From Sthenelais limicola (Eukaryota > Annelida > Polychaeta > Phyllodocida > Sigalionidae), in the NCBI GenBank assembly GCA_942159475.1, contig OW804100.1:12026646-12090645 (forward strand): DNA of 64,000 bases, given 5' to 3'. The notes beneath the pieces are model-generated. The model worked only from the letters and a program-made list of their open reading frames with translations. It was not told where the DNA came from and ran no database searches. A program made the translations under genes and the position numbers. Positions 9,321-21,399 of the stretch are shown here, one piece after another (within the stretch, counting starts at the first letter, position 1; each line of letters begins with the position of its first letter).

Positions 9321-9349
9321 TACATATCCATATATTATATGGATATGTA
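9321..9349. repeat. 14-bp-arm palindrome centred on CCATATA-T-TATATGG
   Basis: Arms TACATATCCATATA and TATATGGATATGTA around a single T. Confidence 0.9.
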
Positions 9350-9909
9350 TCCGTCATGCGGACACAGAAACTATCTTAGAGTGAACCCGTTAATGTGATG
9401 CGGTAGTATCCTGTCCTGCGCTCTTCACTGGGAAGAAATATGTCCCAGCTATTAGTATTACTATTTAATATTTTTCAACAGGAAATATTTACTTTCCTTA
9501 TGTCTCTGCTGGGGCCCGTTACATACGTTTATTTTTATTATGATTTGTTATCACTAGCATTATGATACGTATCATGAATGTGAAATTTGTCAATAAAATT
9601 TGTAAAAAAAAATAAAAATAGCGATCTGTTTGTGATCTGTTAACGATAGAATTTTCTTGGCATTGCATGAGACCCTGCGCTATCACATTGTTGCAGTAGG
9701 CTGAGGCAGGAACTTTGCAATTAGAAATATAATATTAGTCAATAGCATGATACATTCGCCGCAGCACCATAGCCAGGCCCATAACGTGTGTGACTTTACT
9801 ACCGTCTATAATACAACTTGCAGGAATCATAGAGTAAACTCTCACGGATTTCAGCCACAAGGCTTTACAAATTCCATGGACATCATGCTAAGCCCTGACA
9901 CTAAATTAG

Positions 9910-10125
9910 GGTATCCACTTACACGTCGGTTGGAACGACCGTCAAGAGTGTCCAGAGGGGATGGTCAAACGGTTACCACCGATGGCCACTTTTGACCATC
10001 GCTGTTGACCGTCCTCGGTATTTACTCATACATCAAAATAAGCCCTGCCTGGGCACTGTCGGACGGTGACATGGATGGCACCGACCGATGGTCCATGGTA
10101 TCCACTTGTACGTTTGACGTACACC
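9910..10125 (+). repeat. Partial copy of the TATCCACTTGYACG repeat family
   Basis: Starts GGGTATCCACTTACACG and shares its order of motifs (GTCGGTTG, ACCGTC, GTCCTCGGTA, GGTCCATGGTATCCACTTG) with 12,651-12,855. GACCGTC/GACGGTC words recur in both strands through it. The 82-codon frame at 9747-9995 overlaps it and is not a gene. Confidence 0.6.
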
Positions 10126-10289
10126 CGTCAATATTTCGATTTGCATCAACAGATTAAAGGTGAAGTTAAAGGTTTTTTATTTGATGAGTGACAGTTTAAT
10201 ACATTTGGGGGGATATTTTGAAATGATTTACAAAGTTATAGCTTCCTACCTAATAAATTAAACCAGTGGGAGGTGTTTGAGCACTATTT

Positions 10290-10328
10290 TTCGGCCGCCG
10301 AAATTATTTATTCGGCCGCCGAAATTAT
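10290..10328. repeat. 21-bp tandem duplication (TTCGGCCGCCGAAATTAT)
   Basis: Two consecutive copies at 10,290 and 10,311. A small GC-rich island in AT-rich sequence. Confidence 0.85.
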
Positions 10329-10429
10329 AACTTTTTCAGCAACATATTTATTAGACTGTCCTAATAGCTTATGATCTGTGAGCCATTATTTGTACCTCTA
10401 TTTGCAATTGTTGGTACAGTAATTAAATG

Positions 10430-12050
10430 TACTCTATAGGATGAGAAGTATTGAGATATATTTAATACATGATCTTGAGATTTGGTACATGAATTAGTAC
10501 AAGAGCATTAGATATGAAATCAGATCCAGCAGGATTAATAGTAGGTAATTGGAAGAAAGAAAGTAAGTATTAGAAGAATTGTTTTTGGCAAAATTAAATT
10601 AAAAATTACTGGAACTGGTTTTGTATTAACATGCATGTCAAGCCAATACTACATTCACATTAAATATTTAATACAGTCATATAACACACTCTTATGGTCA
10701 GTTATAATAATGATTGTCAATCACCATTTTGGACAGAAATAATCATTACATAATTCAATAACTACATAATATATATAATTTAACACATCACCTACACATA
10801 TAACTCTTAACATAGGCATATATATCGCAACCTCATATTCATTACGATCTGCATATGAAATACTGTTTAATATAATTCTAAGTACACAGCAATCCTCACT
10901 GATTATGAAACTATAACTAATTCGCCTAAATAATGTCTAAAATTATGTCCGAATACTTATGCTCATTACTCAAAAACTATTTGAGCTTTTTCCATAACTC
11001 AAAATGTATTAAATACCCGAACATGTCTATTTGACTGTCCTAAAATCATATAATTATTGAATCATTATCTGTACCTCATTTGGCAATCGTTGCTAGTAAG
11101 GTATTATAGAAGATGAAAATTTTACAATATAAAATAGATATAATATTAAATTATTAATTAACGTCTGTACAGGCAAGTTAATTAAGGCTATACATTTGTA
11201 TTGTATACCAAACGAACCGGGAACATGTCAGCATCACAGAGCTTTTTAAAGTATTCCAATCCGTCTAGTGTAAGTGAGTATATATATAGGTACCAATGCC
11301 ATGTCACAATAGGCACACATTTAACGTCGAAGTCAACGTTCAATTAATAGAGAATAACCTCGAACCCTGAACCCCGAATACCGACATAAGATTCCGAAAT
11401 AATTGTTCACGAAATCCGCATAATTAACCCCGAAGAAACTCCGAATAAATTCCGTCCCCAAACTACCTAAAGACGAAATTCGGGCGAAATTGCGCCGAAT
11501 TGTTCAGAGTGCGAAATTAACTTTTTTTCTCCACCCGCCAACTTGTCGTCATGACACCGGCGGCCACACTATTTGTTCGAATATGCCTTTAAATAATCTT
11601 TCAATATAATTTCTTTACATAATTAAATATATAGAATATAATTGGAGAAAATCATCCCCCATATCAGCTTTTCAGAAACTCAGCGTTTTTAGCGTTTTCA
11701 GACATAAGAGCGGCCGTCACCTCTATAGGTATATCACTGCATTCAGGCTATACAGGCTCCTTTGACGAAACTGGATTTATTTGTGAGACTTTTCTTATAT
11801 TGTTGCTATTTTTACTGATCAATCTCCATATTATTTATCATCAATATGTACCTTAGTCACGATTATTAATTAAATCATTAATCCGATTAGATCACATAAT
11901 TATTTAGTTTGTTTGTGAAAGAGCTATCCTCGGTAGTACCCACATGTTGTAAACTGATTTAATATAGACAATTCTTAGACATTATTACATCGTCGTCACA
12001 GGGGGCAATAATACAATGCTCAGAGTAAAATATTACTTAATACTAACAAA
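10430..12050. other. Unassigned very AT-rich sequence
   Basis: No exon supported. The segment near 10,450-10,500 (TTGAGATTTGGTACATGAATTA) resembles 61,150-61,185, indicating old shared repeats. Confidence 0.3.
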
Positions 12051-12059
12051 TATTCATAC

Positions 12060-12616
12060 ATATTTCCAATTTTTAAGTCGAAATAATCACTAAAAATACC
12101 ATTAATTAATCATAAATCAATAGAAATGATAAAATAAATGTACAGATGAATTCCAAACTATTCACCAAAACAGTCATAAGCATATTCGGCACCAGGAAAA
12201 CACCCACATATCGAAATAGGCAGTAAAATATGGCCAAAATGGCCCTAAATTAATAAAAATCAAGTGAAATTATAAAAATAAACTTAAGCTAAATGTACAA
12301 ATTTACTGCAAAATGTTCACATGTGTCAACCAGAGGTATCAGAGATAGTAACTAATTTCGGTATGGCCATAAACACCCAAAAACAAAAAAACAAATTTTG
12401 CATTGGCTCCCGTTAACCGTCCACCCACATGTAATTAATTGCCTGTTCAATTCTTTGACCGGAGGTGCAACGGTCAAACGGGAGCCATGGACGGTCAATC
12501 GGTCACATGCGACTGATTGACAGTTGCTTCGGTATCCACTCGCACGTTGGTCAAAAAGTGCGTGCAACCGATTGACGGTGACTGCGTGGCTCTTTTTGAC
12601 GTGCAAGTGGATATCG
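12060..12616 (-). mobile_element. TATCCACTTGYACG-family element, minus copy
   Basis: About 550 bp ending (plus-strand view) in GACGTGCAAGTGGATATCG. It shares a roughly 250-bp block (AAGTCGAAATAATCACTAAAAA through GTAAAATATGGCCAAAATGG) with 14,390-14,640 at about 90 percent by eye. It faces an inverted relative at 12,651-13,165. No transposase; probably non-autonomous. Confidence 0.6.
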
Positions 12617-12650
12617 ACCTTTATACTGGGTACCAGTCTTAAATAGGGTA

Positions 12651-13165
12651 TCCACTTGTACGTCGGTTGTGACCACCATCAAGAGTGGCCAGGGGGGATG
12701 GTTGAACGATGACCATCGATGGTCATCTTTGACCGTCGCTATTGCCCGTCCTCGGTACTCACATGCACGTCAAAAAGAGCCAACCATGGTCACCGTCGGA
12801 CGGTCCACTAGGTGGCACCGCTCGACGGTCCATGGTATCCACTTGTACGTTGTACAAGTGGACGTTGTATTATTATTTAAATCACTAATTAATTCGAATT
12901 CTAAATTAATGGGTTTTTTTCTGTTTTTTTTGGCCAAACCAAAGGTGCTTATAATCTTGATGAGCCTCCTGTTCATTCCTGGAACTTCTGTGAAGTTTAG
13001 AGTATATTTGTACATTTATTTTTATCGTTTAAATTGATTTATATAGAACAATTGCTATTTTTACTGAATATTTCGATTAGTGCGTGGGTTACAGGTCCCT
13101 GATTTTGGTGAATAGTTTGGAGTTAATTTATACATTAATTTTCACTATTTCTATTATTCATTATA
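12651..13165 (+). mobile_element. TATCCACTTGYACG-family element, plus copy
   Basis: Starts GGGTATCCACTTGTACGTCG and runs through GACGGTCC repeats. It then carries the reverse complement of the AT-rich block of the minus copy (TTTTGGTGAATAGTTTGGAG and TATTTCGATTAGTGCGTGGG). The two copies are head to head around a 34-bp centre at 12,617-12,650. Confidence 0.55.
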
Positions 13166-13510
13166 ATTAAACATACCAAATATAGGTGGTGAAAATCAAA
13201 ATTGTTGCTTCTCAGGTGAAGTTTGGGAAGGCTGGGACAAATATTTCGACTCATACACCTATGCTTCAAATACCTATATTTTCCCTATCATTTTGCCTAG
13301 ATCAGTTTAAATTAGATATTACATAAATATTGTGTTTTTTTCATAATAGTGAACATGTGCATATGTAGAGACCATTTTTCCTCAGCAGAAGGAATATATT
13401 TTCTAAATGCGCCTGTGTATTATATTCAAATTCCATAATTATTATTTATTTTCTAGCCTGAAAAAGCACTCTTATTGCAATAGCGGCGGAGATTCTGACA
13501 TAAGAACTTT

Positions 13511-13647
13511 GAAAGTATGGTTCCCACAGCCTCATTTTTGCCAAGGAATTCAAATAAAATGGTTATAATCATGTGTGATCATCCCAAATACAGGTTGTAG
13601 AGACCCTAGGCTGGAAAACCAAATGATGCCCGATTGGGAGAATTACT
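13511..13647 (-). repeat. Inverted copy of the 4302-4438 repeat
   Basis: The reverse complement reads TAATTCTCCCAATCGGGCAT and then TTCCTTGGCAAAAATGAGGC, in the same order as at 4302-4438. Confidence 0.65.
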
Positions 13648-14092
13648 ATATATATGTACAAGAGACCTATATCAGGTTATCAGTCTTTATCGAATGAAAA
13701 TATAAAAATCAATGCAAGTTGGAATAGATTAACTTCGGTGGCCCATCACACCATAGATCCTAAGGCCTTAAAATATAATGCGAGAGCAATTTACATATGG
13801 AAAGATGAATATTCTATATAAATGTTATCTGAACAACTGTATTATTTTATACCCCAACAACAAAACTATGACTGATGATCATCGAGTGAACCATCTTTGT
13901 TAAAACTTAAGGCACACATATTGTTTACCTAATTATAATAAGAAAACTACCACTGTACTCATGTAGAGAACCATCGCCAGTCAATGACTGAGATGATATT
14001 GTTGCTCTACTCACAGACAATGTTAGAACCACCAGGGGAGCTGGAATCCTCCCGTACGCTGGAGCGCCCCTCTGTTTGGCTAAAATATTAGC

Positions 14093-14126
14093 AATAAAAG
14101 TTTTCTAAATCTAAATCTATATATTT
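14093..14126 (+). mobile_element. LINE-like 3' tail (CTAAATCTAAATC)
   Basis: AATAAAAGTTTTCTAAATCTAAATC resembles the tail at 22,599. No coding remnant is seen upstream. Confidence 0.35.
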
Positions 14127-14369
14127 TTTTGCTTTTTTATCTCTGAACTAGAGAAGTTGCTACACGAAAAATAAAAACAACAGAATTCATTTTGATTTTA
14201 CCTTCAATATTCATGAATAGTCATTTGTATCCATTTCAAGCAACCTTATATATACATGGTAACAAATATCAAACTTTATAGCTGGCCATTTTTCCCATCT
14301 AATATAACCTGGTAGACCATTCCATAACCTAGGGCCCCTGATATGGTTTCCATGTTAGAAACTTATTTA

Positions 14370-14806
14370 ATATAGACAATTCCACTTTTTAAGCCGAAAT
14401 AATCACTAAAAACACCAATAATTAATCATAAATCAATAGAAATGGTAAAATAAATGTACAGATGAACTCCAAACTATTCACCAAAATGGTCATAAGCATA
14501 TTCGGCAGCAGGAAAACACCCACATATCGAAATAGGCAGTAAAATATGGCCAAAATGGCCCTAAATTAATAAAAAATTGAATGAAATTAAAAAAAATAAA
14601 CTTAAAATAAATGTACAAATGCACTGAAAATTGTTCACATGTATCAAGCAGAGGTATCCAGGATAATAACTAACTTCGTTATGGCCACAAACACCAAAAA
14701 AAAATTACCTTGGTCACTTTTGACCGTTGCTTGACGGCTGCCCCTCCGGTCAAAGAAGTATACCCTGTGACTTATTTGTCACCGACCGACGTGTAAGTGG
14801 ATATAG
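14370..14806 (-). mobile_element. TATCCACTTGYACG-family element, second minus copy
   Basis: Collinear with 12,060-12,616 and ends GACGTGTAAGTGGATATAG. It lacks a segment of about 100 bp present near 11,975-12,060 in the other copy. Confidence 0.6.
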
Positions 14807-15104
14807 CGCTTTAGTCTGCACAAAATCAGACATTGCAAAAACATTGAAGCTATGACTCCCACATTTTTTTACATCATAAGCAGATAAATAAAATAGTCCA
14901 ATATATCAAATTTTCAGATAAACCGAAAAAGTGTTTCTGTCATAAAAGAGTTTCTTCTAATTAGTGGTATTAGTGGCATTGGTATTCTAATCCAGGGTAC
15001 CCCAAAGCACTGCATTAATTGATGACTTTTTAGCGATTGGCAACACAACTTTGCGCACCACCATTCTGTCATGCAACAGTAAGGCCTCAGCGCAACCATA
15101 ATGA

Positions 15105-15165
15105 TACAGATTTCCCCATTGGTTTTCCGGACCGCAGAGCCCACCGGCAAAAGCTGTACAATTTG
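15105..15165 (+). repeat. Fragment shared with 25,865-25,925 (inverted)
   Basis: CCGCAGAGCCCACCGGCAAAAGCTG occurs here and as its reverse complement at about 25,872-25,900. Surrounding 14,990-15,270 has unusual GC content for the region but no supported gene. Confidence 0.55.
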
Positions 15166-15779
15166 TCTGATATCGCATTGAGCGATATCGGGTCATTGTG
15201 GCGGGAATTAATCCAGTCGTTCCTCCTTGACGTCTGTGACGTATCTGCTCTGACGTACAGCATCATCGTTTGAACTTTCACCGTCCTACTCCATCGGACT
15301 TTGAAATTTTCTTCCCACCCACCACCCTAAAACAATGCTTAAGTATTCTCTGAATACTTCGTGTGGAATCTATAAACTATATAAGTGTTTCTAAACATAA
15401 ATCTTCTCAACAGTGACTCCTGGACTGATTAAAGAATTTAATCGTACCTGAACTGACTCTTCTACATGACATTATCATATAACAAAATATGTTTCCCAAA
15501 ATGATTAATAAAATCATGAATTTGAATTACTGTGCTTTTTCTCGTTTCATAATGTGGGATAGTTAGTGTTGTCTGCATGAGGGATCAGGATAGGCCTCCC
15601 AGCAACTTACCATACAGTCCTTTTTTTCAAGTGATGCTGATATGTATGAAGAATCGAAAAAGTCATAGATGCTGTCTGTGATGTTTATTGTAGATGAATA
15701 AGTATAACGATAAACGAGAATGATAGAGATAATTACTTGGTACATATGACTTTATACCCAAGTCCGACAGGACCGGATT

Positions 15780-16239
15780 GTGAATGGTGCAACAGCTAAT
15801 GGAGGAGGTCTCGCCGTATTTGTTAAAAAAGTAATATTATTGAACACCAAAGGGATAGAAGGTATGTCTATTTGTAATTTTGACATCGAAATGCAAGCGT
15901 TGAAACTCAAAATATGCAATTGGGGGAGCTTTATCTTGCATAATGTATTTTGTAGACCGCCTGGGTCTGTGGAGAAATTCCTCTAATACATGAATGGAAG
16001 TCTTAACACCCTGTGACCCTGAGACGGTCAACACTTCCTCATTAATAGATGAGATATATAGCAATTTACCTATACATGAACACCAAGTCCTGGATATTCA
16101 TATTTCTGATCACTTTCCTGTGAGTTGTAGAATTTTTGTTAGAAATAGAACAAAGATCAAAGATAGAGAGTACAAATGGGTGTTTAATCCCAAAGAAAGG
16201 GCCTACCAGTATTCAATCGAATACTGGAAGATAAAGTGA
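15780..16239 (+). pseudogene. LINE endonuclease fragment
   Basis: Encodes NGGGLAVFVKKVILL, then KICNWGSFILHNVFCRPPGS, a break at 15,986, and after a frameshift HQVLDIHISDHFPVSCRIF. SDHFPV is the closing catalytic motif of AP-like LINE endonucleases, which nick target DNA to prime reverse transcription. The N-terminal part with the metal-binding Glu is missing and the frame is interrupted, so it cannot make an active enzyme. Confidence 0.75.
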
Positions 16240-16401
16240 AGAATTATGAGTCAGAATTGTGGGATGTCGACATGGAATAGGAGTGTTTTGCTAGGGGTAT
16301 GAAGGACACCATCAAATCTACATTTAAGCGTATAAGGTGAGGATAATTCATACGACTCAGGTGTATATTGATCAGGAGGTGAAAGATGAGATGAAATTAT
16401 T

Positions 16402-16535
16402 ATACCTAATGGCACGATGGAGGTTTGTAATCGATTGAGACGTTGGGGCAAATCGCACGACACCCCAAACGGGTGGAGTGCGATTTGACCCAATGTTGAG
16501 ATCGATTACAAACCGAACAGAGTGCTATTAGGTAT
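16402..16535. mobile_element. Foldback (long-hairpin) element inside the LINE
   Basis: Nested complementary blocks: ATACCTAATGGCAC (16,402) with GTGCTATTAGGTAT (16,522); GGTTTGTAATCGAT (16,422) with ATCGATTACAAACC (16,501); AAATCGCAC (16,450) with GTGCGATTT (16,478). Together they form a 134-nt hairpin with few mismatches. It interrupts the LINE between endonuclease and reverse transcriptase. Confidence 0.75.
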
Positions 16536-16616
16536 TTATTACATACTAAATCAACAAGAGAACTCGATTTTAATAGTATTTTAACTTACTTTCCATCAAT
16601 CTTGTGGATATTCGGC

Positions 16617-16660
16617 TCAAATAGCACATAGGTGCTATTTGACTTTTCAAATAGCACCCC
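16617..16660. repeat. Second hairpin, TCAAATAGCACA / GTGCTATTTGA
   Basis: Inverted repeat 16,617-16,642 followed by a third half-copy at 16,646-16,660. The AATAGCAC words match the ends of the neighbouring foldback (GTGCTATTA), so this is probably its other terminus; the whole insertion may span about 16,402-16,660. Confidence 0.55.
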
Positions 16661-16865
16661 TGAATAACGTATTTAATAAAGAAGAGATATTGCGTTCAGA
16701 AAGGCTAGATTACTAAAGGATAATGAGGAATGGTCAAAGGCGGTGGCATTAAAAGTAGATCTAAAGTCAGTAAGTTGATAAGACAAAAGAAAAAAGAATG
16801 TCTAATCAAAGCAGTATGGTTACGATAATAAGATGAAACCGAGAGAGTTCTGGCGTAACATTAAT

Positions 16866-18545
16866 AAGATCTATAACAATAAAGACGATTCTTTTAAGCC
16901 TTTGAATGAATTCCACGTACGAAGGTGAGATGCTATTGTCTGGTATACCTGCATTGGAATTTGCAAATCGATATTTCGCAGCTTTGGGTGAGAATATCAT
17001 CACTACAGTTGAGCCAATCAATGATATTATACCTTTACAGTTTCATATTGATAACAACCTGAGTATTGAGGAGGTTATATCGGAAATAGATAGCATAAAA
17101 GAAAGTAAGAGTTCAGGACTGACATACGTGAGTAATAGGCTTTTATGTTCAGCTTTAAGGAATAATGTCGAGTTTTTCACAATCCTATTGAACAAATGTA
17201 TAGAAACTCGTAAATTACCTCAAGAGTGGAAGGTTTCGGCAATAAAACTGCTGCCGAAACAAGGTAACACCAGGAACATTGATAACATCAGAGCCATTAC
17301 TATCGTTCCTACTATAAGTAAGATTATCGAAAGAATTATTTACAAAAGGCTTTATAACTTCTTAGAAGAGAGTGAGTTTTTGTACCAATTGTCAATTTGG
17401 ATTTAGGAAAAACTCGTTCTACCTTAGGAGCAATTCATGAGAATTTGGAGCCTATTTATAATAATTTAGATGCAAACACTTCCTTATGCCCCTTCTATTA
17501 CAGATAATTGTGATGTGTCACAGAAAGATGAGTCATTTTCGGATTGTCAATTTTAGAAAACTTCCTTATGCAAAGACATCAATATTTAAAACATGATGAT
17601 TTGTGTTCGTCTCAACAAACCGTTCCAAATGGAGTCCCCCCCAGGGAAGCATTTTAGGACCTCTAATGTTTCTAATTCATTGTAATGATTTGGGGGAAAT
17701 TGACTTTGGTGGGAAATTGATATTATTTGCTGATCATGCAGTAATAACAGTCACCAGAACGGACGGAAATGAATTAGAAAGAAAAGGATAGAATGCGATC
17801 CACCTGTAATAATGATTGGTGTAAACTAAATGGTTTAGTGTTAAATAAAAAGAAAACAAAATACCAAATATCTAGTAATGGTCGATCGGATATGAATGTA
17901 GTTCTTAAGTGAGGATGATATACTTGAAAAAGTCCTGTTTTTAAATATTTAGGAGTTTCAATCGATGATCTGTTAACTATGAACATCCAGGCAGGAGATA
18001 TGACCAAAAGAGCTAATTGTGCACTGTCAGGTATTACAAGGAGAAGGAAATACTTAGATGGTAATCTGTGCTGGTTGCTCAGCAAAACGTATGTATTGCC
18101 CCTACTTGAATATGCAAGTCCTTGCATTATGAATAGTAATTTAAGCAGTTTGAATAAGTTACAAAGAATATGTTACAGAGCCTTGAGATTAGCGTACGGC
18201 TGGCATCACACGACAAAAAAGAACTTCTTGTATTAGGTAAAATTCTACCTTTGAAAGATAGAAGGGAAATAACTTTCCTCAAAACCCTATATAGAAAAAA
18301 GGCGGCTTATGTTGATGATTCTCCGAAAGAGAGACAATTGAGAAGAAAAGGAGGAATGATTTTTAAATCGGTTAGACCCAGATCTGAAAGAATGCGTAAG
18401 AGCGCCTTCTATAGAGTAGTACCCTGTGGAATAATCTATCGGAATTGATAAGAAATAGTGACAATTTAGATTCTTTGCTTTTCATTTGAAGGAAATTAAT
18501 GTATTGAAAAAAACGTACATGAAATGGAAAAGGTCTGAACGTATT
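16866..18545 (+). pseudogene. LINE reverse transcriptase remnant
   Basis: Recognisable in order: IDSIKESKSSGLTYVSNRL; LPQEWKVSAIKLLPK; the IRAITIVPTISKIIERIIY block; QFGFRKN followed by a frameshift near 17,415; PPQGSILGPLMFLI; LLFADH-type catalytic box at about 17,725-17,745 reading FADHAV; KRANCALSGITRRRKYL and YVLPLLEYASPC; and LWNNLSELIRNS near the end. The usual FADD catalytic pair has His in place of the second Asp. With at least three frame changes and stops, this is a dead copy. Confidence 0.85.
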
Positions 18546-18746
18546 CATCTCTGAGAGATGGAAAGTTCCTTTTACTATTCTCCACCGTTTTTAAAATTAC
18601 CAAAGTCCTTGTAAGGGCTGGGCGATTATGTGCCAAATAAAAAAGAAATTTAATATGAATGTATAGAAGGCAACGCAGGAATATATCCACAGCGTGGGTA
18701 CGCGTCTTTTTCTAATGATGTATTGTAAATGTTTGGCCTTATTTGT

Positions 18747-18768
18747 AAAAAAAAAAAAAAAAAAAAAA
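18747..18768 (+). other. Poly(A) tail of the LINE
   Basis: An uninterrupted run of 22 A directly after the decayed 3' UTR. It marks the 3' boundary of the insertion and the plus-strand orientation. Confidence 0.85.
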
Positions 18769-20155
18769 GCATGTGGACGTTTAACATGGTAGGCTATAGA
18801 TGTAGGCGGCTCTAGTTATGACGTCACAATGTATAAGTGATCCAGATCATGGATGATGCAATGACTAACGTATTACCAACGTAATATATATGTGAAGATT
18901 TAATCAAACCGTTATCCCTTATATTATCATACATAATTCATATTCATAAGTCCCATTTAATACTGTTTTGCCTTGTCCTATATGATGTTACAAGGCTGGA
19001 TATGACTATGCATGCGTGATTTCCTCTTTGTATGCTCTGAGTGTTTATAGTATTGGCGGTATGGTGGAAGCGGGCAGGCATTGGATCTATGGGGGAATTT
19101 CAATGCAGTGCTGCATGCCTCCTGGATTTCCTACTCCTCCTCCAATAGGGGAGCTGCATAGCCGCCATTTTGATTCATGATTCGGATGGAATTATGGGAC
19201 TAATGATACAGTTTAAAATCTTTAGAAAACCTGTTATGTTCAGCATGGACTATTTATCTGCATACATGTGCTCTAATGTCAATATGTTATACATGTTTCC
19301 ATAACACAAGTCTTCATCTTTCCCGTCATGCATCTGGTTTTTATAGATCATTTACACAAGCTATGATGTTGGTGACAGAATTCTTGCATTGAATTTTCGA
19401 TAAAAATGTTGCTAAAATTTGTATGTCAGATTTCAACAAAATTCATCCTAGGGTGCACTGTATTTGACATGCGCAGTGAGAGATGCAAATCATCTATAAG
19501 GGAGTTTGCTTTGGGTCAAGGATCAGAAATGACAAATAGGAGAGTGTAGCTATGTTGTGAGCTTGATATTTGGTGGTGAGTGAGAAGTTATTAAGGGGAT
19601 ATATATATAGTGGTCATCGTAATACATTAATATATTATGTCAGTTGTAGCAACAACTAAACTAATTCACCTAAACAAATCCACCTAGCCAACCATACTTT
19701 TTATTCTTATCTTTAATTTTACCTTTCTCACCTTACTTGATCTAATGTTTGTTTAACTTAACTTGATCTCGAGTAGTTTTGTTACATTAAGCGTAGTCTA
19801 GCTAGACACAGCAGTGGGCGGAAAACCATGGTTTGTCTGATTTTGATTATTACCCGTGAGCCCATTATGCTCATGCGTACATGACATCCATTGCTCATAA
19901 CATTATTTGTACACTGTGCATGCCGGTTTTTTTAGGGAAGATTGGCTGTATAAAAATTCTAAATAAAAAAAAAATCACCCGCTCTCATAACTTGGAATCA
20001 CCTTTCTCGTCCTTTGCTTTTTTCTCTTCTGCATTTCCTTTGTATTTCAAATTCCCTAAGAAAACCATTTTGTGAGTTATATCATTTACACAAAGACCAG
20101 CAAATAGGTAACCCTTGTGTCTTTGTATGTGATCTCAATAATACAAAAAATACAG
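18769..20155. other. Unassigned sequence
   Basis: No convincing gene, RNA or repeat. Reading frames are short and AT-biased. Confidence 0.3.
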
Positions 20156-20229
20156 GTGGAGTATGGTCTGTAGTGCAAAGATTTGGTCATAAATTTAAAG
20201 AACGGCCTGGAAGACCTACTCAGCTGAAG
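20156..20229 (+). CDS. Candidate small exon, protein not recognised
   Basis: Between an AAAAATACAG acceptor and a GTCAAG donor, the frame reads GVWSVVQRFGHKFKERPGRP and then TQLK. It is basic and free of low complexity, and the other two frames hit stops. The donor is weak and no adjoining exon was found, so this is only a lead. Confidence 0.22.
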
Positions 20230-20401
20230 GTCAAGTCCTTTTTTTTTATTCGTTTAGAGGTCAATAATTATTTAATTGTTATACAAATACGTGCCATCCT
20301 TCCACGATGTTTTCAGACGTCACCTAAATTAAAACTAAATCTTTACTCATTACAACTTTTAATAAGTACGGTAACTGTCACTTTAAATAATAAAAATTAG
20401 A

Positions 20402-21055
20402 TGTAAACATAAACTTCTATCTCATCCAATCTGTGCACGTGAGAGCTTTATTTATTCCTATGTATTTCTGACAGTCTCATAAACACGTATAAAGACAGCT
20501 AATTTCTGTGAAATAATCTGATTAGACGCTGTATTTGTGTTTTCTGACTGAATATAATAGAAAATGTATTATGCTAATACATGGTTCACCAACAAACAAG
20601 TATCGAATAATGCACGTCCACAGATAAAGGGAAGAACAGCTATATCAAGCATCAAACCGAGTTCACAGAACAAACAATCATAATAAATTGCCCCCCACCT
20701 AACGCGGGCTTCATTTCTCAACAGGCAACAGTGTAATATAGATACGGAGTTATGCGCTCTAAGCTTGATACATAGCATAATACATAAACAATGGTCGCCA
20801 TATTGAATTTCCCTATACCCGATCCCTACTAAACTTGATATAATATGAAGTCATTATGAGTATTCCTCCCCAGTAACCGAACAGAGAGTGAGTGTGGGAA
20901 ATTGAATGTTTATTTACCCAACAGGTGATGATGTAGTGGCTGATACAGGTAATAACAATCAATAGGTTTAATTAATGTGAATGTTAATTACAGGCGTAAT
21001 TAAATTAATAATCACATATATAGGTAATTAATTAAAGGTTATTAATAATAAATGG
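20402..21055. other. Unassigned AT-rich sequence
   Basis: Nothing supported apart from short frames without family features. Confidence 0.3.
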
Positions 21056-21067
21056 GCCCCCTGGCTC

Positions 21068-21240
21068 GCATGATGAGAAGGAGTGGGAGGGTGGGTCGAA
21101 GAAGAAGAGGGGAGAGGGGTTGTGAAGGAGTGGAGGCTGGAGGAGAAGTGAGTGGGGGACGCGCTGGGTGAGGCGCGGGAGAAGGGTACATAGGAGTTAT
21201 GTGTAGAAGGCAGCATGGGACATCACTCTGCCGGGGAGGC
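21068..21240. repeat. Purine-rich G/A tract
   Basis: GAGTGGGAGGGTGGGTCGAAG-like words fill the plus strand. Minus-strand Pro/Ser-rich frames here are composition artefacts. Confidence 0.5.
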
Positions 21241-21399
21241 ACACAATGCCGGGCAATTACATATATAAGTAATTACCATATAATTACAATTTATTATTTT
21301 AACATGGTTCCAGGGTGAGTACTGAGGCACATCAAATATCGGACAGGCATGCATTCAGCTCATATATCAAAAGTGCAACGGGGTGATGGAGTTACAAAC

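Larger units (their letters stand above)
15775..18768 (+). mobile_element. Degenerate non-LTR retrotransposon (LINE) with poly(A)
   Basis: A nearly 3-kb remnant that keeps the order of a two-domain LINE: an AP-type endonuclease, then a reverse transcriptase, then the C-terminal region and a 22-nt poly(A). Frames are broken by several frameshifts and stops, and a foldback element sits at about 16,402-16,660. The reverse-transcriptase clade looks Jockey/CR1-like, but I cannot place it firmly. There is no clear target-site duplication, and no RNase H domain was recognised. Confidence 0.85.
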
